The notes under the pieces were generated by a model. It was not told where the DNA came from and did no database searches. It saw only the letters and a program-made list of their open reading frames with translations. Below, in pieces: positions 34,806 to 43,607 of a stretch of 47,402 nt of DNA (positions within the stretch are counted from its first letter, which is position 1; every line of letters starts with the position of its first letter). This DNA comes from SAR202 cluster bacterium (lineage in GTDB: Bacteria; Chloroflexota; Dehalococcoidia; Lucifugimonadales; OSU-TB39). The position numbers were made by a program, and so were the translations under genes. The stretch spans positions 1 to 47,402 of the forward strand of contig VFGY01000036.1 in the NCBI GenBank assembly GCA_009392195.1, in the 5' to 3' direction.

Positions 34806-35909
34806 GTGGTAGCTAAATATAAAGTAGGTTTTATCGGATGCGGATTGATGGCTATGCATCATGCTTCTGCATATCACTTAAATCCACAAACAGAAATTGT
34901 CGCAGCTGCGGACACAGATACTCAAAATTTGGCGCTATTTTGCAAAAGATTTTCGGTGTCTAATTCTTACTTGAATTATCAGGATATGCTGGAAGATGAA
35001 GATATAGATATAATTGCACCTATTTTGCCTGTGAACATTAATGCCAAGGCCGTAATTGACAGTACCAAAAAACAAATTAAAGGCATTTATTGTGAAAAAC
35101 CAATAGCAGCCAACTTAATCGATGCGGATACGATGGTGGATGAGTGCAACAAAAAAGATATTGTTTTCGCTTGCGGAGATGCTATGCGTAATTATCCACA
35201 ATTATGGCAAGCTCTCGCATTTATCAAAAACGGAGACCTTGGAGACATTGTATCTATAAATGCATACGAGCCAACCAATGAAATTTCCGGAGGTGGATGC
35301 CAAACCTTGAGTGTAGTTCAAATGTTTGCTTTTGATTCAAAAATAGAACATGTTATAGGATGGATGAATGATCCTCTAAGTAATAATGATCAATCTATGG
35401 GTGGCTACATTAAATTTAATAATGGTATTGAGTGTTTCTTAAACAATACAGATTCAGTAAAAAAGGGGGTTGAAGTTATAGGTACCGAAGGGGTTTTCTT
35501 TCACGGGAATTGGAACAGTTTTTCTATTCACAAAAAGAATATTGACGGTCATCTTAGAGAGGTCGACTACAATCTGATTGGCATAGAAGAATCAAACAAT
35601 CAATTAACTAAGGAAATAGGTAATTTGTACAATCCAGGATTTAGAACTACGCAAAGTATTGACTCGTTCGTGTCATCTATCGATACAGGAATCCCTCTAA
35701 GATGTCCGGGATTTGTGATGCGCAATTCCCTAGAAATTGCTATTGCATTAAGAGAATCTGCTAGACACAATAACCTACCCATAGAAATGCCTTTAACCAA
35801 TAGAAATCAAAACCTTTACCCTGTAAAAGGGCGGTTGGAAAATAAAAAAGAGTCTTTGCCATTAGGTGAATACGATACCCGAATGAATGAACAATTGGAT
35901 TTTCATTAA
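34806..35909 (+). CDS. Gfo/Idh/MocA family oxidoreductase
   Basis: 367 residues, GTG start at 34806 with GAAGGA just upstream. Rossmann motif GCGLMAMHH, catalytic Lys in CEKPIAAN and the SGGGCQT segment. It is of the same subgroup as the gene at 5919-7037, so the two are probably paralogues with different substrates. It likely oxidises a cyclic polyol or sugar derivative with NAD(P). The 229-bp gap before it holds no further gene. A small-gap neighbour, the SRAP gene, follows on the same strand after 19 bp. Confidence 0.87.
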   Translation: MVAKYKVGFIGCGLMAMHHASAYHLNPQTEIVAAADTDTQNLALFCKRFSVSNSYLNYQDMLEDEDIDIIAPILPVNINAKAVIDSTKKQIKGIYCEKPIAANLIDADTMVDECNKKDIVFACGDAMRNYPQLWQALAFIKNGDLGDIVSINAYEPTNEISGGGCQTLSVVQMFAFDSKIEHVIGWMNDPLSNNDQSMGGYIKFNNGIECFLNNTDSVKKGVEVIGTEGVFFHGNWNSFSIHKKNIDGHLREVDYNLIGIEESNNQLTKEIGNLYNPGFRTTQSIDSFVSSIDTGIPLRCPGFVMRNSLEIAIALRESARHNNLPIEMPLTNRNQNLYPVKGRLENKKESLPLGEYDTRMNEQLDFH

Positions 35910-35928
35910 AATTAGGGAATTAATATAT

Positions 35929-36654
35929 ATGTGCGGAAGATTTACATGGTTCAATAAATCAATAGAAATTAAAGATTCTTTTAAAACCATCAATTTAAAT
36001 ATACATAATGACCCGCTAGTTGATATACCTAGTTATAACATTGCTCCATCTCAACAAATCTGCGTAATTAAATCTGCATCTAAAAATTTAGCAACGTTTC
36101 AAAAAATGACTTGGGGCCTTAAACCACCAAAATCCACATCTGATTCGAGTGAAAGATTCGCCTATAAATCCAATTTATTTAATGCTCGAGCTGACAAAAT
36201 TTCCAACTCTTGGCCGTGGCAATCTTTATATAAAACTAATCGATGTTTGATACCATGCAGTGGTTATTACGAATGGAATAAATCATCAATGTTTAGTAAA
36301 ACCACAACTCCATTCATGATTCATATGATAGACAAAACACCATTTTACCTTGCTGGACTATTTTCAACATTATCAGGAAAATTAGAAGGGGATTCTACCG
36401 AATCCTGCTCTATAATAACTACTGAAGCCAATTCTTTACAAAGCACTATTCACACACGGATGCCAGTTATAATACCAGTCGAAAGTGCACCAATATGGCT
36501 AGACAATGAAATCAAGAATTATTCTGAAATCGAACAACTACTTAAACCATATCCGAGTAGATTCATGGAATTATGGCCGGTATCACCTAGAGTAGGAAAC
36601 GTAAGGAATAATGATATCGACCTAGTGAAACCAATATCGAAATTGCTACTATAA
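35929..36654 (+). CDS. SRAP (SOS response-associated peptidase, HMCES/YedK) family
   Basis: The start is placed at ATG 35929 so that the protein begins MCGRF; the catalytic Cys2 must be the new N-terminus after Met removal. The frame runs further upstream, but that would bury it. 241 residues, with N85 and R87 (NARADK), E115 (GYYEW) and H175 (IHTRMP), matching the residues that form the thiazolidine crosslink to abasic sites in single-stranded DNA. The NARAE box reads NARAD, a mild change. It protects replication forks from abasic sites. No SOS-box is evident upstream. Confidence 0.92.
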   Translation: MCGRFTWFNKSIEIKDSFKTINLNIHNDPLVDIPSYNIAPSQQICVIKSASKNLATFQKMTWGLKPPKSTSDSSERFAYKSNLFNARADKISNSWPWQSLYKTNRCLIPCSGYYEWNKSSMFSKTTTPFMIHMIDKTPFYLAGLFSTLSGKLEGDSTESCSIITTEANSLQSTIHTRMPVIIPVESAPIWLDNEIKNYSEIEQLLKPYPSRFMELWPVSPRVGNVRNNDIDLVKPISKLLL

Positions 36655-36682
36655 TGTCGATGTTAGTTTCTACAGAATTGAT

Positions 36683-38344
36683 TCAAAAACCAAATTTCAT
36701 AATATTCCGATCATAGCCACCATCATAGAGGCGAGATAGAGATTGTTTTGGATTTGAATCCGAATCATCAACACCATGTTGTACAACTACTTCTACATTT
36801 GTTAATAAAATATCAGATTTAACCTGAACATTTCTTTTTTCTAGTACCACCATTATTTTATGAGAACCTGCTGTCGCTACAGATTTTGGTAAAACTGTAG
36901 ATAACCATACCGCTGAGCTCCAGTCATAAATTTGTCCTCCAAATGGGTTACCCTGTGCATCCTCCTGTATCTGGTATTCAACTCCAACATTTTGGAGTAA
37001 ATCACCATCCCAAAATATATTTATAATGTCACCTTGCAAATACTCTTCAAACCTTAATCTCAATATAATATTTGGGGCAGAATTTGGTGTAAATCGATCA
37101 TGCAAAGTCATAATAATTTCAGGTCCAGTGCCAGTAAAGGTTTTATCAAGTTTTACAGGAACATCACCCCAAATCCGGTCAAAAGTAAATGCCCCACGCC
37201 ATTCACCGCTTTGAGGATCATATCGGTGTGTAGCAGCATACATTTTATCTCTGTCTTTAAGAGAATCTATTGTGCCTATTTCGTTCAGCAAATTTCTCCT
37301 AGATTCAGCATTTGCATGCCAATTATATAAATACAGTCCATCAACTCCAGAATTCAAATAGTTATATGCGACAGCTCTAGTACGAAGAGAATCTTTATAC
37401 TTTGGGCTCTCTGGACCTACATAGTTTTGAAAATCCCATCCGTCAACCCTAGCGTCCAAACAAGGGAATACTTTAACGGAACTATTTTTGGTCAATTTTA
37501 AATAATCTTGAACATTTATAGATGGATCTGTATGCGCAGCTCCTGCGGGTATCAAAAGGTCAATCAATTCTTCATCCACCCAAGTCTCTACATCGTAACC
37601 TATCCATTTACTAATATGGAGTGTTGGAGCAACACGAGCAGCAATATTAAAATCTTTATTTCTGGTTTTACTCAGGTCATTTGCTAAATTTTTGATTGTT
37701 TTGTGAAAGTCAGTTAAAAGATATCTTAATCTGTACCCATAACCTTGAGGAAAATGGAAAGGATGACGCTGCCAATCCAGTTCAATACCATCCCAATCAT
37801 ATAATTCACACACCTCTTTAACATGATCCAGTTTATGTCTCCGAACTTGTTCATGTTCATAATTCCAAGACAATTGGAACCACTCAGACGTTTTTTCGCC
37901 GAGTAGTAATTGTGGATTATCAATTCTGAACTTGGTTAATTCACTATGGTGCAGACTCTTTAATTGATTGATACCAGCACCACCAAAATGGTTGTCATTC
38001 ATTCGAACAGATGCGAATATGCTTAATCCAAGTTCTTTGGCCCTTTTGATCATTTCCTTGTGAGGATCTTCTCCTCTTTCAATCATCGCTAAAATATTTT
38101 CATTGAAGGTATATGCATGAGCATTTTCATATATTCTTCCTGTATGCTCTCCAACAACAGGTAATATATTACTTGCCCATTTTGCTTGATGCTCGCCTAC
38201 ACACCAAAACAATGTGTCAACCTGAGTATTTTCAATGGGAGAAAATACCTTATCCAAAAACTCGTCCATGCTTTGTGGGTACGCCGAATATCCATGAGGA
38301 TTACCATCCCAGTTATATATTAGTTGATATTTACTTTCACCCAT
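36683..38344 (-). CDS. TIM-barrel glycoside-hydrolase-like protein (paralogue 2)
   Basis: 553 residues, a longer relative of 28713-30263. Shared order: NWDGNPHGYSAYP at the start, AKELGLSIFASVRMNDNHFGG, YDWDGIELDWQRHP (candidate catalytic Asp/Glu), AARVAPTLHIS, LLIPAGAAHTDPS, then a C-terminal beta domain. The Trp/His-rich start and the WQRHP segment differ from paralogue 1, so substrates probably differ. ATG 38344 has GGAG in the end of the upstream transporter gene, which overlaps it by 8 bases; they form an operon. Cytoplasmic by sequence. Confidence 0.72.
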   Translation of the reverse strand: MGESKYQLIYNWDGNPHGYSAYPQSMDEFLDKVFSPIENTQVDTLFWCVGEHQAKWASNILPVVGEHTGRIYENAHAYTFNENILAMIERGEDPHKEMIKRAKELGLSIFASVRMNDNHFGGAGINQLKSLHHSELTKFRIDNPQLLLGEKTSEWFQLSWNYEHEQVRRHKLDHVKEVCELYDWDGIELDWQRHPFHFPQGYGYRLRYLLTDFHKTIKNLANDLSKTRNKDFNIAARVAPTLHISKWIGYDVETWVDEELIDLLIPAGAAHTDPSINVQDYLKLTKNSSVKVFPCLDARVDGWDFQNYVGPESPKYKDSLRTRAVAYNYLNSGVDGLYLYNWHANAESRRNLLNEIGTIDSLKDRDKMYAATHRYDPQSGEWRGAFTFDRIWGDVPVKLDKTFTGTGPEIIMTLHDRFTPNSAPNIILRLRFEEYLQGDIINIFWDGDLLQNVGVEYQIQEDAQGNPFGGQIYDWSSAVWLSTVLPKSVATAGSHKIMVVLEKRNVQVKSDILLTNVEVVVQHGVDDSDSNPKQSLSRLYDGGYDRNIMKFGF

Positions 38345-38981
38345 TAGTTACTCCGTCAAAACAACTTAAATCCTTGTTATTAGCTTTCCTTATTTTCCAA
38401 ACTAACAGATATACTAAAGGTGTATCCGCTAATCCAACAGCAAGTTTTATCAAATAAGTTACCCATATCATGCTCCATATAGCGCTCCAGCTATAGGTAC
38501 CTGCAAATGCAATAAGCACAAATATAACGGTATCAATCCCTTGGGAAACTAATGTGGAAGCATTATTGCGTAACCAAAGGTATTTACCCTCGGTAATTCT
38601 TTTCCACATATCAAAAGCGAACACATCGTGGTTTTGACTAACCAAAAAGGCTATCATTGAAGCAATTACAATACGGGGAACTGCACCTAAAATAGTATCA
38701 TAAGCTTCTTGGTCAATCCAAAACGAAGCAGCAGGTATCTTCCCCGAAATAAATATCATCACCACCATCATTACATTAATAGCAAATCCTATCCAAATTA
38801 TCTTCGTCGCAGTTTTCCTACCGTATATTTCAGATATTACATCTGAAATCAAAAAGGTTAGAGGATAAGCAATAATACCAGCATCGATACTTTCTGAGCC
38901 TATAGCTATAATTTTTACCGCCGTTATATTAGCGACCAATATTGACGCCGCAAATACCATAGATAAACTTACTAGATACAT
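38337..38981 (-). CDS. YhhQ/VUT family queuosine-precursor-type transporter
   Basis: 214 residues from the ATG at 38981; TTG 38993 and GTG 38990 are alternative starts with no better ribosome binding site. It has about six membrane spans and the family's characteristic VANITAVKI, ISDVISEIYGRKTA and SQNHDVFAFDMWKR segments, then a region with LRNNASTLVSQGIDT. Family members import queuosine precursors such as preQ0 or preQ1. No queuosine synthesis gene is in the window. It overlaps the downstream hydrolase-like gene, an odd pairing that does not inform on function. Confidence 0.9.
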   Translation of the reverse strand: MYLVSLSMVFAASILVANITAVKIIAIGSESIDAGIIAYPLTFLISDVISEIYGRKTATKIIWIGFAINVMMVVMIFISGKIPAASFWIDQEAYDTILGAVPRIVIASMIAFLVSQNHDVFAFDMWKRITEGKYLWLRNNASTLVSQGIDTVIFVLIAFAGTYSWSAIWSMIWVTYLIKLAVGLADTPLVYLLVWKIRKANNKDLSCFDGVTNG

Positions 38982-39045
38982 ATTTTGCACCAATCAGCTA
39001 TATAAACTGGTATAATTTTGAGAGAATTTTTATTAACATACATGT

Positions 39046-40044
39046 TTAATTTCTAAGCGGTTTACCAGTTGTCAATATATGGCTGATACGTTGAGATGTA
39101 TTTTCATTACCGCATAGATATAATACCACTTCTTTTTCAAGGTCAAGAAAATACTGCTCAGATTCTAATTTCCCCGTAGTACCATTTCCTCCTGTGATTA
39201 TGTATGCGAGTTTACTTATGATTTCTATATCATATTTGGTAGGTTGATTAGCTCCAAATATCTTTGGAATTTCATCGATAAGTCGATGCCTTACTTCATC
39301 GCCTAATACGGGTATTGAGTTATTTACTTTAGGTGAATAAGGTAGAGATGACAAATCGACAACTTTTTCCTTAGCAAATTTAATCAAATCCTCACCTTTC
39401 ATTACGATATCTGAGTCATTTAGATAACCCAAATCCTTTGCATCCTCAGCATCTTTAGATACAGTTCCCAAAGCTAATGTAGTAAAAATACTTAAAATAT
39501 TTTTATATTTTTCAATCGGATCAATCTTATCTTGTGAGTCTGCAACAGCCTTTATCAACATTTCTTTACATCCACCACCAGCAGGTATTAGTCCAGCTTT
39601 AACTTCAACTAATCCGCAATATGTATTAGAAACTGTTACAGACATATCAGATGGAAAAACCATTTCTAAGCCCCCACCTAAAGTCAATCCAAATGGGATA
39701 GAAACTATTGGAAAGGAAGAGTTTTTCATTTGTGTTAGAGAGGATTGGAATTCAGTCATAAATTTTTCTATTTGTTTCCAATTTCTATTTTCGATCGCAT
39801 TCAAAATTAATTTTAAATTGGCTCCTACAGAAAAATTTTTAGCATTTCTAGTTCCCAATACTAATCCTCTATAATTCACCTCAACTTTTGAAACGGAAGT
39901 TTGAATCATAGATATCATTTCAAACCCAATAGCTTGTTTAGGAGAATGAAAATCCAAAAATGCTATATCATCTCCAATATCATAAAGAGTAGCCCCTGGA
40001 TTCCCAGCAATTATGTTTTGGAATTTTATTTGTGATTCATCCAT
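39046..40044 (-). CDS. Enoyl-CoA hydratase/isomerase, C-terminal half of a split FadN-type enzyme
   Basis: 332 residues. The crotonase core has LGTRNAKNFSVGANL (oxyanion hole region) and FGLTLGGGLEMVFPSDM. The catalytic region reads YCGLVEVKAGLIPAGGGCKEM with the Glu in place. It hydrates 2-enoyl-CoA in fatty-acid beta-oxidation. The preceding gene encodes the 3-hydroxyacyl-CoA dehydrogenase and overlaps it by 8 bases; together the two give 775 residues in the domain order of FadN, which is one polypeptide in Bacillus. ATG 40044 has an AGGG upstream, supporting independent translation. Confidence 0.85.
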   Translation of the reverse strand: MDESQIKFQNIIAGNPGATLYDIGDDIAFLDFHSPKQAIGFEMISMIQTSVSKVEVNYRGLVLGTRNAKNFSVGANLKLILNAIENRNWKQIEKFMTEFQSSLTQMKNSSFPIVSIPFGLTLGGGLEMVFPSDMSVTVSNTYCGLVEVKAGLIPAGGGCKEMLIKAVADSQDKIDPIEKYKNILSIFTTLALGTVSKDAEDAKDLGYLNDSDIVMKGEDLIKFAKEKVVDLSSLPYSPKVNNSIPVLGDEVRHRLIDEIPKIFGANQPTKYDIEIISKLAYIITGGNGTTGKLESEQYFLDLEKEVVLYLCGNENTSQRISHILTTGKPLRN

Positions 40045-41368
40045 GATCTATTTCCCTAATATCTTTTTCAAAAAATTTATTGGATTTTTCAGATAATAAT
40101 TCAACCCATTGTGGTGCTTTCATTCCAATTTCGTTCATTAACTTTAGTGAATCACCCAATCCGAGTATATCCCATAATTCAAAAGGTCCTAATTCCCATC
40201 CGAAACCCCATTTCATCGCATTATCAATACTTGCTAAATCATAAGCTATTTCATTTGATTTTGAAGCTGTATATATCAACGTACTAAGCAATACATCTCT
40301 TACAAATTTACTGACATTATCGTTACAGTCATAAATAACTTTTTTTATTCTCAATCCAGTATCATCTATATTTGAAACAGATAAAATCTTATTCGGCTCA
40401 AATGGTGGATAGGCCGAATATTCAAAACTATTTAGGTCGATTGTCTCTATAATGTTTCTCCCATCAGATTCTGATTTCCTATAAATCCCTTGGCCAGATT
40501 TTGCTCCAATCCAACCTCTTTTCACTAATTCTCTTAAATAGCTAGGAACTTCATAGTATTCCTTTTCTGATGTTCCTTCGAAATATTCGATTAAATTATC
40601 ACAAATAGCAACTAGTACATCTAATCCCACTATATCCATGGTTCTGAAGGTAGCACTTTTAGGACGTCCCAAAAATGAACCAGTTATGGCATCAACTTCG
40701 TTTGGTTTTATATTATATTTTTCGGCGTACTTTAAAGTCGCCATAATGCTAAAAAGCCACAAGCGATTACCTATAAAATTAGGTACATCTTTACAAATCA
40801 CAACTCCTTTTTCTAATACATTTTCAGCAAACTCAGTTACTGAAGCAATAATTTCCGAATCGGTTGCTTCAGTTGGAATAATTTCCAACAATTTCAAGTA
40901 CCTAGGCGGATTAAAGAAATGCGTTCCCATAAACCTATTTTTCATTTTTTTGGGCAAAGATGACATTATTGAAGAAATCAATATGCCTGAAGTATTAGTA
41001 CTTAAAATAGTATGAGTATCTACATACCTGCTAATATTCTGCCAGACAGTTTTTTTTATGTTTATATTTTCTGATACAGCTTCAATAACCCAATCAACCT
41101 CATTTAACGTTTTCATATCTTCTTTGGTGTTACCAGTTTCTATTAATTCCAAAACCGACTCGTTGATTATTGGTGAAGGTTTAATTTCTTGAAGTCGTTT
41201 TATTGCGGCTTCTGCTATTTCACTTGTATAAAAGCCATCTTTTTTTGTTTCAACATCTAGTAGTAATACAGGGATACCGTAATTAGCGAATAAAGCAGCT
41301 ATTTGAGAACCCATAGTACCTGAACCTACAATTCCTACTTTATTTATTTTTGTTTTGTTTAAATCCAA
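40037..41368 (-). CDS. 3-hydroxyacyl-CoA dehydrogenase, N-terminal half of a split FadN-type enzyme
   Basis: 443 residues. The NAD motif GSGTMGSQ is at 15-22; HFFNPPRYLKLLEIIP carries the catalytic His and is a signature of the family; KDVPNFIGNRL and two C-terminal 3HCDH domains follow. TTG start at 41368 with AGGA upstream. It oxidises 3-hydroxyacyl-CoA to 3-ketoacyl-CoA. It ends overlapping the hydratase gene by 8 bases. No thiolase or acyl-CoA dehydrogenase is visible in the window, so the rest of beta-oxidation lies elsewhere. Confidence 0.88.
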   Translation of the reverse strand: MDLNKTKINKVGIVGSGTMGSQIAALFANYGIPVLLLDVETKKDGFYTSEIAEAAIKRLQEIKPSPIINESVLELIETGNTKEDMKTLNEVDWVIEAVSENINIKKTVWQNISRYVDTHTILSTNTSGILISSIMSSLPKKMKNRFMGTHFFNPPRYLKLLEIIPTEATDSEIIASVTEFAENVLEKGVVICKDVPNFIGNRLWLFSIMATLKYAEKYNIKPNEVDAITGSFLGRPKSATFRTMDIVGLDVLVAICDNLIEYFEGTSEKEYYEVPSYLRELVKRGWIGAKSGQGIYRKSESDGRNIIETIDLNSFEYSAYPPFEPNKILSVSNIDDTGLRIKKVIYDCNDNVSKFVRDVLLSTLIYTASKSNEIAYDLASIDNAMKWGFGWELGPFELWDILGLGDSLKLMNEIGMKAPQWVELLSEKSNKFFEKDIREIDHG

Positions 41369-41553
41369 TACTTTTTCCTAATTGATACTTTTAGGTTTTG
41401 AAATGTAATTTATTCTTTAAACCACGCGATGTTACATTAATAAGTAATTAACCAAATATATAGTAATATATTTTGCTAAAGAGATTTTAGGTTTACATCC
41501 TAACTGAAAATACGTAACCTAATCATATTAGTTATTTATTCTAGGGAAATCAA

Positions 41554-41796
41554 TTGGAATATTCAAAAACAATTACAGTGTACGGAGCGGACTGGTGCTC
41601 AGATTGCAAACGTAGTAAAAGGTTGTTGGACAGCAAAAACATAAGATATATATGGATTGATGTTGATAATAATGAAGCAGCACTTCAAACTGTTAAATCA
41701 TTAAACCAAGGTAAAAGGATAATACCTACCATAATATTTCCTAATGGAGACATCCTAGTAGAACCTACAGATAGTGAATTATCTTCAAAACTATAG
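41554..41796 (+). CDS. Glutaredoxin/mycoredoxin-like thiol-disulfide protein
   Basis: 80 residues with a thioredoxin-fold redox motif C15-S-D-C18 (DWCSDCKRSKRLL), the cis-Pro region RIIPTIIFPNG and a short beta-alpha-beta core. This resembles mycoredoxin-1 and glutaredoxin-like proteins that reduce mixed disulfides. The TTG at 41554 has AGGGAAA upstream. It lies 5 bp before an ABC transporter ATPase gene, probably in the same transcript. Which low-molecular-weight thiol it uses cannot be told. Confidence 0.85.
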   Translation: MEYSKTITVYGADWCSDCKRSKRLLDSKNIRYIWIDVDNNEAALQTVKSLNQGKRIIPTIIFPNGDILVEPTDSELSSKL

Positions 41797-41801
41797 TTTC
41801 A

Positions 41802-42698
41802 ATGAACAACATCATAGAAATTTCCAACGTTACCAAGAACTATGGCAGAGTCAAAGCGTTGTCCAATCTTAACCTTTCAGTTGAGGAAGGAGAAATATTC
41901 GGGTTTCTAGGTCCAAACGGTGCTGGCAAAACAACCGCTCTAAGAATACTAGTTGATTACATTAGAAGTTCATCTGGGACTTGCAAAATTTTTGGTATGG
42001 ACACTGTCAAAGATAGCACAACAATAAAAAAGAATATTGGTTATTTGCCTGGGAATATTCAGATGTACAAATCAATGAAAGCTATTGATTTACTAAAATA
42101 CTTTGCAAACCTTCGGGGACTTACCGACTTGGATTACGCTCGAGATTTAGCAAAAAGATTTGATTCTGATATCGATATAAAAATCGGGAATATGTCTAAA
42201 GGTAATCAACAAAAAATCGGTTTAATCCAAGCAATGATGCATAAACCAGCACTTCTAATATTGGACGAACCAACATCAGGATTAGACCCATTAATCCAAG
42301 AGCAATTCTTCAACATGATGGAAGAAATTCGGGATTCTGGCAAAACGATTTTCATGTCATCCCACATACTAAGTGAAGTTGAAAGAATCTGTGACAGAGT
42401 TAGTATATTAAAAAGCGGCACTATAGTTGCTACTGAAAACATCGAATCATTAAAAATTAAAAGTGCGCAAGAATTCGAAATACATTTTGACACCGACATA
42501 AAAAAAGAAGTTTTTATGGGTTTAAAAGAAATACGAGATCTGAAAATCAATGGCAACAAATTGAAATGTACTGTTATTGGAACTCCAAACAATCTCTTAA
42601 AATTGGCAACACAATACACTATAAAGAAAATTGTGACAAATGAATCTAATCTTGAAACTACGTTTTTATCTTTTTACGAAGATCAGGCAATCATTTAA
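41802..42698 (+). CDS. ABC transporter ATP-binding protein (ABC-2 exporter type)
   Basis: 298 residues. Walker A GPNGAGKTT at 37-45, signature MSKGNQQKIG, Walker B LLILDEPTSGLDP and switch His in MSSHILSEVERI. A C-terminal extension of about 75 residues is usual for exporter ATPases of this group. It drives an ABC-2-type permease, whose gene begins at the stop (TAATG overlap at 42698). The substrate could be a drug, polysaccharide or lantibiotic-like compound; nothing in the sequence settles it. Confidence 0.92.
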   Translation: MNNIIEISNVTKNYGRVKALSNLNLSVEEGEIFGFLGPNGAGKTTALRILVDYIRSSSGTCKIFGMDTVKDSTTIKKNIGYLPGNIQMYKSMKAIDLLKYFANLRGLTDLDYARDLAKRFDSDIDIKIGNMSKGNQQKIGLIQAMMHKPALLILDEPTSGLDPLIQEQFFNMMEEIRDSGKTIFMSSHILSEVERICDRVSILKSGTIVATENIESLKIKSAQEFEIHFDTDIKKEVFMGLKEIRDLKINGNKLKCTVIGTPNNLLKLATQYTIKKIVTNESNLETTFLSFYEDQAII

Positions 42699-43489
42699 TG
42701 CTTAAGAATATTTTTCTCAAATCAATTCACGATTACAGGTGGGCAACTCTTTGGTGGTCTATAGGAGTTAGTTTGACCTCAGCGTTAATTGTTGCTATTT
42801 ATCCTGACTATTCAAAGGCAGGAAACGAATTAAACGAGTTATTTAACAATCCTGCGATGAAAGCTTTCGTCGGTGAAATAGTTGACATTACAACGCCAGA
42901 AGGCTTTTTGACAATGGAAGGTTACAACCTTTTTTTCCCAGTATTGATTATCATATTTTCTGTTATGCTTGGCACTGCTTTCGTATCTGGTGAAGAAAAG
43001 GAAGGAACTCTAGAAATGCTCACAGCCACGCCGGTTAGTCGTGCATCAATAATTGCTCAAAAATGTTCAGCTCTTTTTATCCTAACTATTTTCCTTGGTT
43101 TTATCTTCTTTATAAGCATCACCATTGGAGCAATCATTATTAACATGGATGTTTCAATTGTGAACATCACAAATATTTCTATACATTTGGCTCTATTAGG
43201 TTTAGTGTTTGGGTGCTTAAGTTTATTTATAGGAAGTATAACCGGTGTAAAAAGTTATAGTATTGGTGTACCAGCTAGTATTGCTTTAATCAGTTACCTT
43301 TTAAATGCTTTTAGCTCATCCATAACTTTATTTGACACTCTAAAATACTTATCCCCTTTTTATTATTATATTGATAAAAACCCGCTTATACATGGATTGA
43401 ACCCATGGCATACAATAACTCTGATATCTATAGTTACAATTTTAGCCTTAGTATCTTTATTTACTTTTAAAAACCGGAACTTAACCTAA
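42698..43489 (+). CDS. ABC-2 type transporter permease
   Basis: 263 residues with six hydrophobic segments. An N-terminal span (WATLWWSIGVSLTSALIVAIYP) is followed by a large extracytoplasmic loop (about 31-75). The segment VSGEEKEGTLEMLTATPVSRASIIAQK is the conserved cytoplasmic element of ABC-2 permeases. It starts on the stop of the ATPase gene, so translation is coupled. Together they form one exporter, with an unknown substrate. Confidence 0.9.
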   Translation: MLKNIFLKSIHDYRWATLWWSIGVSLTSALIVAIYPDYSKAGNELNELFNNPAMKAFVGEIVDITTPEGFLTMEGYNLFFPVLIIIFSVMLGTAFVSGEEKEGTLEMLTATPVSRASIIAQKCSALFILTIFLGFIFFISITIGAIIINMDVSIVNITNISIHLALLGLVFGCLSLFIGSITGVKSYSIGVPASIALISYLLNAFSSSITLFDTLKYLSPFYYYIDKNPLIHGLNPWHTITLISIVTILALVSLFTFKNRNLT

Positions 43490-43607
43490 AGGTATGGATA
43501 TACTCGTTTAAATAAATATTTTAACAATTAGAAAGCTTATCGGATATTATAATATTAAACTAAACTATTATTCAGAAGATAATGCTAAGTAAGAAGCGAG
43601 GAATTTT

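Noticed and set aside
40037-40044. Sequencing frameshift splitting fadN
   Set aside because: The second gene has its own ATG and an AGGG, and the overlap is short and clean. An error cannot be excluded from sequence alone.
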